DNA from: Neptunitalea lumnitzerae
GTDB lineage: Bacteria > Bacteroidota > Bacteroidia > Flavobacteriales > Flavobacteriaceae
Reading direction: 5' to 3'
Length of the DNA: 64,000 nucleotides
Assembly: GCF_027924185.1 (NCBI RefSeq)
Contig: NZ_BRVO01000003.1
Span: forward strand, 335,968-399,967
The notes beneath the pieces are model-generated. The model was not told the DNA's origin. It saw only the letters and a list, made by a program, of their open reading frames with translations, and did not search any database. Numbering within the stretch: position 1 is the stretch's first letter; each line of letters opens with the position of its first letter. This document shows positions 1 through 9,351 of the stretch, piece after piece. A program made the translations under genes and the position numbers.

Positions 1-324
1 AGCAATAGCGGCAATAGACGCCAATGCCTCCCCTCTAAAACCTTTTGTATTCAGCAAGAACAAATCTTCCGCTTTTTTAATTTTAGAAGTAGCATGACGC
101 TCAAAACACAAGCGTGCATCGGTATCGGTCATCCCTACACCGTTGTCAATCACTTGTACCAGGGTTTTCCCGGCATCTTTTATTACTAATTTTATTTCTG
201 TAGCTCCCGCATCAATAGCATTCTCAAGTAACTCTTTCACCACAGACGCAGGTCGTTGTACAACTTCCCCTGCTGCAATCTGGTTTGCTACATGATCCGG
301 TAATAACTGGATAATATCAGCCAT
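1..324 (-). CDS. mutL: DNA mismatch repair protein MutL, N-terminal part (cut by window edge)
   Basis: This is the first 108 codons of MutL, the GHKL-ATPase that links MutS mismatch recognition to downstream repair. The reverse-strand translation begins [20 protein letters not shown]. It shows the GHKL motifs in order: the E-N-AIDAGA helix near residues 33-39, the DNGVGM loop near 60, and the FRGEAL loop near 95-100. The start codon overlaps the stop of the upstream small membrane protein by 8 bases, so the two are probably co-transcribed. The rest of the gene lies beyond position 1. Confidence 0.95.
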   Translation of the reverse strand, partial: MADIIQLLPDHVANQIAAGEVVQRPASVVKELLENAIDAGATEIKLVIKDAGKTLVQVIDNGVGMTDTDARLCFERHATSKIKKAEDLFLLNTKGFRGEALASIAAIA

Positions 325-613
325 TCAGTAATTTATCTATATTTGAAAATCTTAATACAACATACGCCGCCATTAAAAGGAAAATAAAAATAACAATCAA
401 CCTTATACGCGAATTTTTATCATTTAATTCTTTACGCTGAGTTTTCCAATCTTCTCTAAAAGACGTTCTTCTCTTCAGCTTGTACTCGGTATCAGGCACT
501 TTTTCATATTTACTTTTAATGCTATCCAATCGTTCTTTGCGCTCATCATAATACCTAGGATTGTAGTTGAACGATTTATTTCTGTGCTGCTTAAATAATA
601 CTCGAAGTTTCAT
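317..613 (-). CDS. small membrane protein between ribH and mutL
   Basis: A protein of 98 residues. The first 70 are very basic and rich in Arg, Lys and Tyr; one hydrophobic segment follows (about residues 69-88), with a short tail. I chose the internal ATG (MKLRVLFKQ), because the 14 codons before it look like untranslated AT-rich sequence. Proteins at this position next to ribH have, as I recall, been labelled riboflavin synthase beta subunit, but nothing here resembles a riboflavin enzyme. It overlaps mutL by 8 bases. Function unknown; the charge pattern suggests a membrane-anchored nucleic-acid- or lipid-binding protein. Confidence 0.75.
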   Translation of the reverse strand: MKLRVLFKQHRNKSFNYNPRYYDERKERLDSIKSKYEKVPDTEYKLKRRTSFREDWKTQRKELNDKNSRIRLIVIFIFLLMAAYVVLRFSNIDKLLNG

Positions 614-719
614 ACCTCTTACTATATATTCAAAATTAATTAAAATACATAGCACAACTTATATATACTATGCTAAAAAATGTTAACAAATAAAGTGCCG
701 AACTCCCTTCTATAGCTAT

Positions 720-760
720 AAAAAAAATACTGATTAACCTTTCTACAAGTTAATCAGTAT
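720..760 (-). terminator. rho-independent terminator after ribH
   Basis: A 12-bp perfect stem (727-738 with 749-760, ATACTGATTAAC / GTTAATCAGTAT) and 10-base loop. On the minus strand it is followed by a run of seven U, as expected for transcripts leaving ribH. Confidence 0.75.
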
Positions 761-784
761 CTTAAAAATATATTTTGTTACGTA

Positions 785-1270
785 TTACAGTGTACGTAAG
801 TGTGCCATTTTTATAGCTGCTATAGCTGCTTCGGTACCTTTGTTACCATGTTTACCACCACTTCTGTCTATAGACTGCTCCATGTGATCATCGGTAAGTA
901 CACAAAAAATAACAGGAGTGTCATATAACACGTTTAAATCCTTCACTCCTTGTGTGACACCTTGACATACAAAATCAAAGTGCATGGTTTCCCCTTTAAT
1001 TACACTACCAATAGTAATTACACAGTCAACATCTTTTGTTTCTATCATTCGTTTGGCTCCATAGGTAAGTTCAAAACTACCAGGAACATTCCAACGAATA
1101 ATATTTTCCTCTTCCGCTCCACAGTCTAATAACGCTGCTAAAGCTCCGTTATAAAGCCCTTCTGTAATGGTATCGTTCCATTCAGAAACAACAATCCCAA
1201 ATCGAAAGTCTTTCGCATTTGGGATTGTAGCTTTATCGTATTCCGATAAATTTTTATTTTCTGTTGCCAT
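785..1270 (-). CDS. ribH: 6,7-dimethyl-8-ribityllumazine synthase
   Basis: Lumazine synthase catalyses the penultimate step of riboflavin synthesis. It condenses 5-amino-6-ribitylamino-uracil with 3,4-dihydroxy-2-butanone 4-phosphate in the cytosol. Its 161 residues are the normal length. Visible motifs are the VPGSFE substrate loop (62-67), the catalytic His97 in GETMHF, and the phosphate-binding R136 and GNKGTEAA (142-149). Its ATG shares one base with the end of the upstream TPR gene, so the two form an operon closed by the hairpin at 720-760. No FMN riboswitch was seen. Confidence 0.97.
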   Translation of the reverse strand: MATENKNLSEYDKATIPNAKDFRFGIVVSEWNDTITEGLYNGALAALLDCGAEEENIIRWNVPGSFELTYGAKRMIETKDVDCVITIGSVIKGETMHFDFVCQGVTQGVKDLNVLYDTPVIFCVLTDDHMEQSIDRSGGKHGNKGTEAAIAAIKMAHLRTL

Positions 1271-2058
1271 TATTTTGCGCTTTCTACTAATGCAATATAT
1301 GCATCAATACTAGTTGCTTGTTGAGATTCTGGATAATCTTCTTTAATTCTTTTAAAGTAAGATAACGCTTTTGTTGCATCTCCTTGCTCTTTAGCTAACA
1401 TACCAGCTTTAAACAAATATAAAGGAGTTGTAAACCCATTATCGTTATCGTTAATAGCTTTTTCGTAATAGTCTAACGCATTGCTATAATCATTTAACTG
1501 AGAAAAAGCATCTCCAATGTTACCTTTAGCTAACGGAGCTAAAATTACATTATCAGATTTAAACTCATCTAAATACTGAATTGCTTTCTCGTAGTTTTTT
1601 AACTCTAAATATGCCATACCAGCACTATAGTTAGCTATATTAGCCGCCTTAGTACCATTATAGTTTTCAATAATATCTAAAAAACCGTAGTTTCCTTCTC
1701 CACCTTTAAGTGCAAGGTTTAATAAAGAGTCTTTAGCAGTTTCTTCTGTCATTGCCATACCAAAGTATTCTTGTGCATAAAACATATCGTTAGATGCTTT
1801 TGCTTCCTTTGGAGCCTCAATAAATTTAGTATATCCAAAAAATACAAGTCCGGCTAAAACAATAACACCAATAACTCCTAAAACATACTTTTGGTTTTTC
1901 TCAACCCATTCTTCTGTTTTATTAGCTCCCTCGTCTAATGTATTAAAAACTTCCGCCGTTGTACTGTCCAACTCTTCGGCATGTACTTCTGGCTCTTCTA
2001 CGAAATCTTTCTCTTTCTTAGCCTTACTTTTATAACCTCTTTTATTATATGTAGCCAT
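1270..2058 (-). CDS. membrane-anchored tetratricopeptide repeat protein (YfgM-like)
   Basis: A protein of 262 residues. It has a charged N-terminal cytosolic part, one transmembrane helix near 58-75, and a C-terminal region of helical TPR-type repeats (about 95-260, with EKAIQYLDEF, SNALDYYEKA and TKALSYFKRI at the expected positions). This layout resembles YfgM, a periplasmic TPR protein linked to chaperone networks at the Sec translocon, but the similarity is architectural and the partner is unknown. It leads the operon with ribH. A TATTTTTG promoter box precedes it. Confidence 0.85.
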   Translation of the reverse strand: MATYNKRGYKSKAKKEKDFVEEPEVHAEELDSTTAEVFNTLDEGANKTEEWVEKNQKYVLGVIGVIVLAGLVFFGYTKFIEAPKEAKASNDMFYAQEYFGMAMTEETAKDSLLNLALKGGEGNYGFLDIIENYNGTKAANIANYSAGMAYLELKNYEKAIQYLDEFKSDNVILAPLAKGNIGDAFSQLNDYSNALDYYEKAINDNDNGFTTPLYLFKAGMLAKEQGDATKALSYFKRIKEDYPESQQATSIDAYIALVESAK

Positions 2059-2080
2059 AGCCTAAATTATATTTGTGGCG

Positions 2081-2088
2081 CAAAAATA
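2081..2088 (-). promoter_or_regulatory. -7 box of the TPR-ribH operon
   Basis: On the minus strand this reads TATTTTTG, a perfect match to the Bacteroidetes -7 element TAnnTTTG, 22 bases before the start codon. No clear -33 TTG at 19 bases. Confidence 0.45.
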
Positions 2089-2150
2089 TAATTTTTATTA
2101 AAATATAAAAGGTGTTTTTATTGATATTTTCTTAATATTTTGTTTTTGAT

Positions 2151-2180
2151 TTGCAAATGAATAAAGTATTGCTACATTCG
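2151..2180 (+). promoter_or_regulatory. recF promoter
   Basis: TTG (2151-2153), a spacer of exactly 19 bases, then TACATTCG (2173-2180), one mismatch from TAnnTTTG. Transcription would begin within a few bases of the recF ATG at 2189, giving a very short or absent leader. Confidence 0.5.
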
Positions 2181-2188
2181 GTTTAATT

Positions 2189-3268
2189 ATGATATTAAAT
2201 AAGCTGTCTTTAATTAATTACAAAAACATTGCATCTAAAGACTTTTTGTTAGATGCCAACATCAATTGTTTTACCGGAAATAACGGTGTAGGAAAAACAA
2301 CGGTATTAGATGCGATATATTATCTGGCATTTGGTAAAAGTTATTTCAACCCTATAGCGTCTCAAAATATTAAACACGGTGAAGATTTTTTTGTAGTTGA
2401 CGGCACCTTCCACAAGCAAGGTACCGAAGAACGCATTGTTTGCAGTTTAAAAAAAGGACAAAAAAAGAGCATTAAACGTAACGGAAAGGCATATGATAAG
2501 CTATCTGAACACTTAGGGCTTATTCCGCTTGTTATGATATCTCCAGCAGATAGCGATTTAATTGTGGAGGGCAGTGAAACCCGAAGAAAGTTTATAGATA
2601 ATGTAATATCACAATCTAACCACACTTACTTACACAACCTTATTAGTTACAACAAAATTGTATCGCAACGCAATGCCCTTTTAAAATATTTTGCCTTAAA
2701 CAACACGTACGATGCTACAAGCCTACAAGTTTATAACGAACAATTACAAACCTACGGCAATAGCATATATGCAGAACGTGTAGCTTTTTTAAATGAGTTT
2801 ATTCCTATTTTTAAAAACAGATATAATTTAATAGCTGGCAACAACGAGCAAATTAACTTAGTGTACGATAGTCAGCTACACGAAGCTACTTTTGAAGAAC
2901 TGTTAGATAGCAACTTAAAAAAAGATAGGGTACTACAATACACCAGTGTAGGAATACACAAAGACGATTTAAAATTTGAAATTGATACCTTCCCTATAAA
3001 AAAGTTTGGTAGTCAAGGACAGCAAAAATCGTTTCTTATAGCTTTAAAACTAGCGCAGTTTGATTTTATTAAAAACAGAGCTCAGGTAAAGCCCATACTT
3101 TTACTAGATGATATTTTTGATAAGCTAGACGAGCACCGTGTAACCCACATAGTGCAACTAGTAAACGATGATACCTTCGGACAAATTTTTATAAGTGACA
3201 CGCATACAGAACGTACCGAAGAGGTAGTAAAAAAAACCAATCAGTCTTATCAAATTTTTAAACTTTAG
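2189..3268 (+). CDS. recF: DNA replication and repair protein RecF
   Basis: An SMC-like ATPase that helps load RecA at single-strand gaps. Its 359 residues match the family. Walker A is GNNGVGKT (30-37), the ABC signature SQGQQKS lies at 275-281, and Walker [13 protein letters not shown] at 303-314. It is divergent from the TPR-ribH operon and is followed by a lipoprotein gene with its own promoter box. The gene is not beside dnaA/dnaN here. Confidence 0.97.
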   Translation: MILNKLSLINYKNIASKDFLLDANINCFTGNNGVGKTTVLDAIYYLAFGKSYFNPIASQNIKHGEDFFVVDGTFHKQGTEERIVCSLKKGQKKSIKRNGKAYDKLSEHLGLIPLVMISPADSDLIVEGSETRRKFIDNVISQSNHTYLHNLISYNKIVSQRNALLKYFALNNTYDATSLQVYNEQLQTYGNSIYAERVAFLNEFIPIFKNRYNLIAGNNEQINLVYDSQLHEATFEELLDSNLKKDRVLQYTSVGIHKDDLKFEIDTFPIKKFGSQGQQKSFLIALKLAQFDFIKNRAQVKPILLLDDIFDKLDEHRVTHIVQLVNDDTFGQIFISDTHTERTEEVVKKTNQSYQIFKL

Positions 3269-3293
3269 GCAACGGTTTTTAAATTGCAACCAA

Positions 3294-3301
3294 TACCTTT
3301 G
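3294..3301 (+). promoter_or_regulatory. -7 box before the 3319 lipoprotein gene
   Basis: TACCTTTG, a perfect TAnnTTTG element, 17 bases before the ATG at 3319. No TTG at the usual distance. Confidence 0.4.
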
Positions 3302-3318
3302 CACCAAAACCTAAGCTC

Positions 3319-3747
3319 ATGAAATCTATAAAATTATTCTTTTTTATTAGCATTAGTTTTACTATCTTAAGCTGCAGTAATACCATTACCAAAGCCAACT
3401 TAGAAACGCTAAACGGATATTGGGAGATAGAACAAGTAACTACCTCTGACGGTTCCACGAAGCAATATAAAGTAAATACAACCGTTGATTATATTGAGAT
3501 AACCGACAGCCTCTCTGGCTCTAGAACCAAGGTAAACCCATCACTAGACGGAACCTTTACAACCAATAACAACCAAGAGTTTTTCACCTTACAACAAGAA
3601 GGAGATCATTTTATTTTTAAGTACAAAAATGCGCTAGATGAATGGCAAGAAGAACTTATTGATTTAGATGAAAATCATTTTACGGTAAAGAACCCTACCG
3701 GAAATACTTACTATTATAAAAGATACGAAAACATAACTATAGAATAA
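3319..3747 (+). CDS. small lipoprotein (lipocalin-like size)
   Basis: A protein of 142 residues with a lipoprotein signal peptide whose lipobox is ILSC (Cys19). The mature part is beta-rich (NGYWEIEQVT, FTLQQEGDHFIFKY) and looks like the small lipocalin-like lipoproteins common in flavobacteria, though I see no specific family motif. It is probably exported to the periplasm or outer membrane. Its stop and the ATG of the DUF721 gene share one base (TAATG), so they are translationally coupled. Confidence 0.8.
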   Translation: MKSIKLFFFISISFTILSCSNTITKANLETLNGYWEIEQVTTSDGSTKQYKVNTTVDYIEITDSLSGSRTKVNPSLDGTFTTNNNQEFFTLQQEGDHFIFKYKNALDEWQEELIDLDENHFTVKNPTGNTYYYKRYENITIE

Positions 3748-4043
3748 TGACCAAACGATATAATGAAAACCTTAGCTTAAGTGAAGCGCTTCAATCTTTT
3801 ATCAAGGAGAACCAACTTGAGAAAGGAATGGATAAAATTGAAGTACGCAATGCTTGGGTAGAACTCATGGGGAATGGTGTAGCCAATTACACTCAAGATG
3901 TTTTCTTGAAAAATGAAACATTATACGTATCGCTTACCTCATCGGTACTAAGAGAAGAGCTTAGTTATGGGAAGCAAAAAATTATTTCTATGATTAACGA
4001 AAATCTAGGAAAAGATCTTGTAAAAGAATTAATTTTAAGATAG
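3747..4043 (+). CDS. DUF721 / DciA-like protein
   Basis: A protein of 98 residues with the DUF721 pattern: an N-terminal helix, a WxxLMGxxVANYT core (about 47-60), and a C-terminal beta-strand/helix (LYVSLTSSVLREELSYGKQ). Family members related to DciA help load or operate the replicative helicase; in Bacteroidetes this role is inferred. It lies downstream of recF and overlaps the preceding lipoprotein gene by one base, which places it among replication and repair genes. Confidence 0.85.
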   Translation: MTKRYNENLSLSEALQSFIKENQLEKGMDKIEVRNAWVELMGNGVANYTQDVFLKNETLYVSLTSSVLREELSYGKQKIISMINENLGKDLVKELILR

Positions 4044-4068
4044 TTACAGGCTATTCATAAAACAAAAA

Positions 4069-4093
4069 AAAGAGCATCCAAAGGATGCTCTTT
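4069..4093. terminator. bidirectional terminator between the DUF721 gene and rlpA
   Basis: Perfect 11-bp stem AAAGAGCATCC / GGATGCTCTTT with a 3-base loop, an A run on one side and a T run on the other. It serves both convergent transcripts. Confidence 0.85.
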
Positions 4094-4113
4094 TTTTATG
4101 GTTTAAACTTTTA

Positions 4114-4863
4114 TTATTTTGTCATATCCACAATAAAACAATCAGGATAATCTTCTTCTACTTTTTCCATAAAGCGTTCTGCTTTATCGCGTTCCGGAAA
4201 CTTACCAATAATTAATGCATATACCTTTACGCCGTTTACACTTTTAACCTGAACAGTAACCTCACGCTTAAACTTATTTTTAAGACTGTCTGCTAACTTA
4301 ATCAAATTAGCCAACTCTCTGAAACTACCTATTTGTATTCCCATCCAATCTGGGCGTACTTTTTCTATATCAAGTTCGTAAAACTCTGGTTCCATTATCA
4401 CCTCAGCCGCTCCACTGGTTACGGTAACAGTTTCTGTTGTTACACCACCAGTACTTGTGGTGGTTGTGCTTGTAGTTACTACCTCTGTATTGGTTACTTC
4501 TTGCGCTACATCTCCATCTCCAGAAACTATTTCTATACGCACATCGGTAACTCCGGCATTTATAAAATCTAACTTTTCGGCTACCGATCTAGACACATCT
4601 ATAATCCGCCCCTTTACAAAAGGACCTCTATCATTAATAGTTACAATAGCCCAACGGTCGTTTACCAAATTAGTAACTCTAACCTTTGTACCAAATGGCA
4701 AGGTTCTATGCGCCGCTGTTGGCAAAATATGATGGTATATTTCACCACTAGCCGTAGTTCTTCCATTAAATTTTTTGGCATAAAAAGAAGCCTTACCAGT
4801 TTCAGATTGCGCTATACCAATTTGCGCACATAAAATAAGTAGTAATAAAATAAAATTTCGCAT
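4114..4863 (-). CDS. rlpA: RlpA-like septal lytic transglycosylase with SPOR domain
   Basis: An exported cell-wall enzyme. It has a signal peptide (MRNFILLLLILCAQIGIAQ), a double-psi beta-barrel RlpA domain (about 20-110, with GKASFYAKKFNGRTTASGE and the INDRGPFVKGRIIDVS core), a low-complexity Thr/Val linker (about 125-160), and a C-terminal SPOR domain (about 175-249) that binds denuded glycan at division sites. I start at the internal ATG at 4863, because it gives a clean signal peptide; a start five codons upstream (4878) is possible. Convergent with the DUF721 gene. Confidence 0.9.
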   Translation of the reverse strand: MRNFILLLLILCAQIGIAQSETGKASFYAKKFNGRTTASGEIYHHILPTAAHRTLPFGTKVRVTNLVNDRWAIVTINDRGPFVKGRIIDVSRSVAEKLDFINAGVTDVRIEIVSGDGDVAQEVTNTEVVTTSTTTTSTGGVTTETVTVTSGAAEVIMEPEFYELDIEKVRPDWMGIQIGSFRELANLIKLADSLKNKFKREVTVQVKSVNGVKVYALIIGKFPERDKAERFMEKVEEDYPDCFIVDMTK

Positions 4864-4918
4864 TTGTGTTTGGGTCAATATTTACAGCCCAATATAAAAC
4901 AAATATTACAAATTTGTT

Positions 4919-6259
4919 TTAAGCAGAAACTACTTTATCAGCAACAAACTCAAAACGCACCATCCCATCATCATCAATTTTGGTAAGTTTTACCGTATGT
5001 AAGGTATTTACCAATTCCGGATTCCAAGGAGCCTTTACCTTCACATAGTTTTCGGTAAACCCATGAATATATCCTTCCTTATTTTCACCTTCAAATAACA
5101 CGGTTCTTGTTGTACCTATTTGACTCTCATAAAATGCTCTACGCTTTTTAACCGATAATCCACGTAGCATTTTACTACGTTTTGCGCGCACCTTTTTAGG
5201 CACTACACCCTCCATTAAAACCGCCTCGGTATTATCACGCTCAGAATACGTAAACACGTGTAAGTAAGATATAGGCAATTCATTTAAAAAATTATAGGTT
5301 TCTAAGAAAAGCTCGTCGGTTTCACCAGGAAAACCAACAATAACATCTACCCCAATACAAGCATGTGGCATTACCTCTCTCACCTTCGTAACTCTATCTA
5401 CGTACAACTCGCGCATGTAACGGCGCTTCATTTTCTTTAAAATCTCGTTACTACCACTTTGCAACGGAATATGAAAATGCGGTACAAAAGCCCTAGATTT
5501 AGCAACCAAATCTATGGTTTCATTTTTCAATAAATTTGGCTCAATAGAAGAAATTCTCAGACGCTCAATACCTTCTACCTTATCAAGCTCTGTAACCAAA
5601 TCTAAAAACGTATGCTCATGGCGTTTGTTCCCAAACTCTCCTTTACCATAGTCACCAATATTCACTCCGGTTAACACAATTTCCTTGATACCCTTCATAG
5701 CTATTTCAGCTGCATTTTTCAATACATTCTGCATAGTATCACTTCTAGAAATACCACGTGCTAACGGAATGGTACAATAGGTACACTTATAATCGCACCC
5801 ATCTTGTACTTTTAAAAACGCTCTGGTTCGGTCTCCAATAGAATAGCTACCTACATAAAAATCAGCATCCTGAATTTCACAACTGTGCACTTCTCCAAAA
5901 TCGTTTTTAGACAAATCGTTTATATAGTCGGTAATTTTAAATTTCTCAGTAGCACCCAACACCAAATCTACTCCATCTACGGCAGCCAACTCTTCTGGTT
6001 TCAATTGGGCATAACACCCTACAGCAGCAACAAAAGCATTTTCGTTTTTCTTCAATGCTTTCTTTACTACTTGCTTAAACTGTTTATCTGCATTTTCAGT
6101 AACCGAACAAGTGTTAATCACATAAATATCAGCTACTTCTTCAAATTCTACACGGTTAAACCCTTCATCCTGAAAACTTCTTGCAATGGTAGAAGTCTCA
6201 GAAAAGTTTAATTTACAACCTAAGGTATAAAACGCTACGTTCTTTCTCTGCTCCATCAA
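4919..6259 (-). CDS. mtaB: tRNA (N6-threonylcarbamoyladenosine(37)-C2)-methylthiotransferase MtaB
   Basis: A radical SAM enzyme that adds a methylthio group to t6A37 of tRNAs reading ANN codons. Its 446 residues include an N-terminal UPF0004 domain with cluster ligands C15, C51 and C82, a radical SAM CxxxCxxC at C155/C159/C162, and a C-terminal TRAM-like domain (about 375-440). The N-terminal CKLNFSET favours MtaB over MiaB or RimO. A second ATG one codon in is equally possible as start. Confidence 0.93.
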   Translation of the reverse strand: MMEQRKNVAFYTLGCKLNFSETSTIARSFQDEGFNRVEFEEVADIYVINTCSVTENADKQFKQVVKKALKKNENAFVAAVGCYAQLKPEELAAVDGVDLVLGATEKFKITDYINDLSKNDFGEVHSCEIQDADFYVGSYSIGDRTRAFLKVQDGCDYKCTYCTIPLARGISRSDTMQNVLKNAAEIAMKGIKEIVLTGVNIGDYGKGEFGNKRHEHTFLDLVTELDKVEGIERLRISSIEPNLLKNETIDLVAKSRAFVPHFHIPLQSGSNEILKKMKRRYMRELYVDRVTKVREVMPHACIGVDVIVGFPGETDELFLETYNFLNELPISYLHVFTYSERDNTEAVLMEGVVPKKVRAKRSKMLRGLSVKKRRAFYESQIGTTRTVLFEGENKEGYIHGFTENYVKVKAPWNPELVNTLHTVKLTKIDDDGMVRFEFVADKVVSA

Positions 6260-6316
6260 AATAATCTCGTTCTTATATCGTTATTTATTAATAATCAAAA
6301 CAAGTTTTGTAATTTG

Positions 6317-6324
6317 CAAAGGTA
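6317..6324 (-). promoter_or_regulatory. -7 box before mtaB
   Basis: Minus-strand TACCTTTG, a perfect TAnnTTTG element, 57 bases before the mtaB start. Confidence 0.4.
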
Positions 6325-6397
6325 CATAATTACAACTAAGTAACTAATTTTTAACCAGATTAAGTTACACACCTAACCCATTAATAAACAAACAACT

Positions 6398-7549
6398 ATG
6401 AATAAACACGCGCTACGAATAGCCGAGGTATTCCATTTTTTGGATAATAAAGATATTACCCTTGGATATCGTAAATTTCTAGACTGCATTATAGACACGC
6501 AACACATGGACTTATACAACGAGGCCATTGCTATTACCGACTGGAAAGAACAGCACCCACAAGAAGTTGAGCCACTTATAGAAAAATGCAAAGCCCTTTT
6601 AAGTAAGGCAGAAAATATACCTGTTGAAGAAACCACAGTTACTTCTCCTATTTTAACCGCTACCAACTTAGTGAAAAGCTATGGTACCCATAAGTTTACA
6701 CTAGGTCCTGTTTCGGTAACTATTAAAAAAGGCCAAGTATACGGGTTAGTAGGTGAAAACGGAAACGGGAAAACCACCCTCTTACGAATACTAGCTAAAG
6801 AAATAACCCACAACCAAGGAAGCTTACAATTTGAATTTAAAGACAAAAAACTAAGTAACTTTGACTTACGTACCAAATTAATTTACATACCACAAAGAAC
6901 CGATGTTTGGTACGGTAGCTTAAAAGACAATTTAAAATTTGTATTGGCAAATTATGGCGTTTCACCCGCAGAAAACGAAACCCGTGTACTAATGATGATT
7001 GCCCGGTTAGGGTTATGGAACTACAAACATTTAAAGTGGAGTGAACTATCTTCTGGGTACAAAATGCGGTTTGAACTTGCCAGAACCCTTTTAAGACAAC
7101 CAGAAATATTATTACTAGACGAACCCTTGGCCAACCTTGATGTATTAGCGCAACAGGTAATTTTAGAAGACTTAAAAGCCATTTGTAATTCGGTTAACAA
7201 TCCTATTGCACTTATTTTAAGTTCGCAACAATTATACGAGGTTGAAAAAGTATCTGATAAAGTAATTTTCTTGAAAAACGGAAAATACAAAGACAATACT
7301 GAAGAAGAAATTGACACTCAAAAACTTCTTATTGTAGAAATTGACACTACCACTAACAGAACACAACTTTTGGAGCTATTTAAAGAACTAGCTCTTAAAA
7401 AACTAACCTTTAACGGTGGTGTTTTTACAGCAGAATTTGAACCAGATGTACCTTTTAATAAGGTTTTAAAAGCATTAGGAGAAAGCCAAGAGCAAGTAAC
7501 CTATGTAAGAAACATTAGTAATTCTACAAGAAGATTTTTTGTATCATAA
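6398..7549 (+). CDS. ABC transporter ATP-binding protein with N-terminal helical extension
   Basis: A protein of 383 residues. The first 80 form a helical extension; the nucleotide-binding domain follows, with Walker A GENGNGKTT (119-127), signature LSSGYKMRF (217-225) and Walker B ILLLDEPLANLD (237-248). A C-terminal domain of about 75 residues completes it. The signature has SSGYK in place of the usual SGGQ. The gene is 12 bases upstream of a large membrane protein that is the obvious permease partner. Substrate unknown. Confidence 0.9.
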   Translation: MNKHALRIAEVFHFLDNKDITLGYRKFLDCIIDTQHMDLYNEAIAITDWKEQHPQEVEPLIEKCKALLSKAENIPVEETTVTSPILTATNLVKSYGTHKFTLGPVSVTIKKGQVYGLVGENGNGKTTLLRILAKEITHNQGSLQFEFKDKKLSNFDLRTKLIYIPQRTDVWYGSLKDNLKFVLANYGVSPAENETRVLMMIARLGLWNYKHLKWSELSSGYKMRFELARTLLRQPEILLLDEPLANLDVLAQQVILEDLKAICNSVNNPIALILSSQQLYEVEKVSDKVIFLKNGKYKDNTEEEIDTQKLLIVEIDTTTNRTQLLELFKELALKKLTFNGGVFTAEFEPDVPFNKVLKALGESQEQVTYVRNISNSTRRFFVS

Positions 7550-7561
7550 CAACCACCAACC

Positions 7562-9280
7562 ATGAAAAAATTCATACATACCACCAATCAATATTTATTA
7601 GAACGCTACCCGATTATTTGGAACACACGCTTGCTCTGGATTACCTTAATAAGCTTAGGCGTACATCTTATTTTTTACATACTAGGGTTCATCTACCTAC
7701 TTTCCCCCACCTCATTACATAAAAGAAGCGTACTCAATCATTTTTTTGAAAATGGTACTATATTTTTCAACATCATTGTCTCTTTACTTATTATAGTTTT
7801 TTGGCTTATTTACCTATTTAAAAACAATAGCTTTAAAAACTTTTACCCCACTAAAAAGTCCGGATTATTTAAGCAATTTCTTTGCTATATGTTCATCTTT
7901 TTTGTAAGCACCTCTTTTTATTATTCTTACTTAGCCGGACTAAAAACGTATGCTAGTATTCATTTTACCGATGACATATTTGCAAAAGAAGTTACCTTAG
8001 CCAATAAAACCTACCCCTTTATAGCAGATAATTGGGATAAGTATGAAATCACCAACCGCTATTACCCTTCTCCTTTTGACACCTTATACAGAAACAGTCA
8101 CAACACTTATATTGACTCAAGCGACACTTACACTAAAGAATACTATTTTGAAACTTACCGTACCCTTATAACATCAAAAGAAAAAGTAGACAATGATTTT
8201 AGCATTGCATACGACTATAAAGAAAGTATTAATGAAGACGAATATCGTTTATACCAATCAAATAAACGCATAAACATTTACACACTTACAGACAACCCTA
8301 AAAAATTAAGTTTACTAAACGTATCTGGAATGCTATACACTCCTGAAGATAGCACTTATTACGATTACAAAGACATTAGAGATATTTGGAGAAAAGTAGC
8401 TAATAACAAAGCTCATCATAAACTAATAACCACCTCAACACCTCAAGAAATAAAAACCTTATTTTCTGATTTTTTAGCACTATGCCATAAATACAAGATA
8501 GACACAGATCTTTCTGCAGAAAAATGGTTTCAACTGGTATACAACCCTGAAAATGAATTTGAGGTATCCAAATTCATTAAACAAAATAAACCAAATGAGT
8601 ACAACCAATCCTACAGCTACAATTATTCAGCAACAGGCAATAAAGAAAACGACCTATACTTTAAAAAACACCTAACCAAACACTACCTTAATAGCAACCA
8701 ACTAGAAACAACACTTGAAAATATTGATGAAATAAAACATGCTACCATATTAGATTTCAGTATCTTTTTTGTAATTGCTGCTACTTTCTTTTTAGCCGCC
8801 CCTTTGTTTATGTTTAGGGTATCTTCTACCAGAACTTTTATTTTCTCTGTTATTACCACTATCATTCTAAGCATCTTAGTAATATTACTTTCAGCTGCTT
8901 TTGCTTTTATAACCTCAGATTTTAATGGTTACCTCCCCACATACTTAACACTGTTTATTTTCTTAGCTGCTTTTATAGTAAGCATTAACGGAATAGGAAA
9001 ATTTAGAAAAATAGTTACCGGCATCTGCATGAATATAAGTATTGTTAGCTTCCCTATTTTCATAGGTATGATTATAGGACTCGTTACCGCTTATCAAACA
9101 GAAGCATGCGATTTGCGTAGAACACAACACATAGCAAAATTTAATACTTATGAAGATTGCTACACCATGTTTGATTGGCTAGATGTATTTTGGATACCTA
9201 CAGTAACACTACTTACGCTTATATACCTATACTTCTACAGCAATATAATACGCAAATGGAAAGCATCACCCGAAAAATAA
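7562..9280 (+). CDS. large membrane protein, probable ABC-2-type permease partner
   Basis: A protein of 572 residues. Three hydrophobic segments lie near the N-terminus (about 24-47, 68-86, 105-127). A soluble region of some 270 residues rich in Tyr, Asp and Ser follows (about 130-400), then five more hydrophobic segments. The split arrangement, with a large loop between groups of helices, resembles ABC-2/FtsX-type permeases, but I recognise no family motif. Paired with the preceding ATPase gene and followed by a terminator, so the two form an operon. Confidence 0.8.
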   Translation: MKKFIHTTNQYLLERYPIIWNTRLLWITLISLGVHLIFYILGFIYLLSPTSLHKRSVLNHFFENGTIFFNIIVSLLIIVFWLIYLFKNNSFKNFYPTKKSGLFKQFLCYMFIFFVSTSFYYSYLAGLKTYASIHFTDDIFAKEVTLANKTYPFIADNWDKYEITNRYYPSPFDTLYRNSHNTYIDSSDTYTKEYYFETYRTLITSKEKVDNDFSIAYDYKESINEDEYRLYQSNKRINIYTLTDNPKKLSLLNVSGMLYTPEDSTYYDYKDIRDIWRKVANNKAHHKLITTSTPQEIKTLFSDFLALCHKYKIDTDLSAEKWFQLVYNPENEFEVSKFIKQNKPNEYNQSYSYNYSATGNKENDLYFKKHLTKHYLNSNQLETTLENIDEIKHATILDFSIFFVIAATFFLAAPLFMFRVSSTRTFIFSVITTIILSILVILLSAAFAFITSDFNGYLPTYLTLFIFLAAFIVSINGIGKFRKIVTGICMNISIVSFPIFIGMIIGLVTAYQTEACDLRRTQHIAKFNTYEDCYTMFDWLDVFWIPTVTLLTLIYLYFYSNIIRKWKASPEK

Positions 9281-9292
9281 TTATATTTTTAC

Positions 9293-9323
9293 AGAGCAGC
9301 TTTAGCAAAAGCTGCTCTTTTTT
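9293..9323 (+). terminator. terminator of the ABC operon
   Basis: Perfect 11-bp stem AGAGCAGCTTT / AAAGCTGCTCT (9293-9303 with 9308-9318), loop AGCA, followed by a T run. Confidence 0.85.
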
Positions 9324-9351
9324 ATAACAGATAACAGCAGCGCTTGTTTAT

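Noticed and set aside
1271-2188. FMN riboswitch controlling ribH
   Set aside because: ribH starts inside the TPR operon and the upstream region lacks any RFN-like conserved blocks.
5885-6211. 108-codon plus-strand frame inside mtaB
   Set aside because: Antisense shadow of a well-supported gene; no independent signals. The same applies to similar antisense frames in rlpA, leuC, leuB, the phosphosugar mutase and others.
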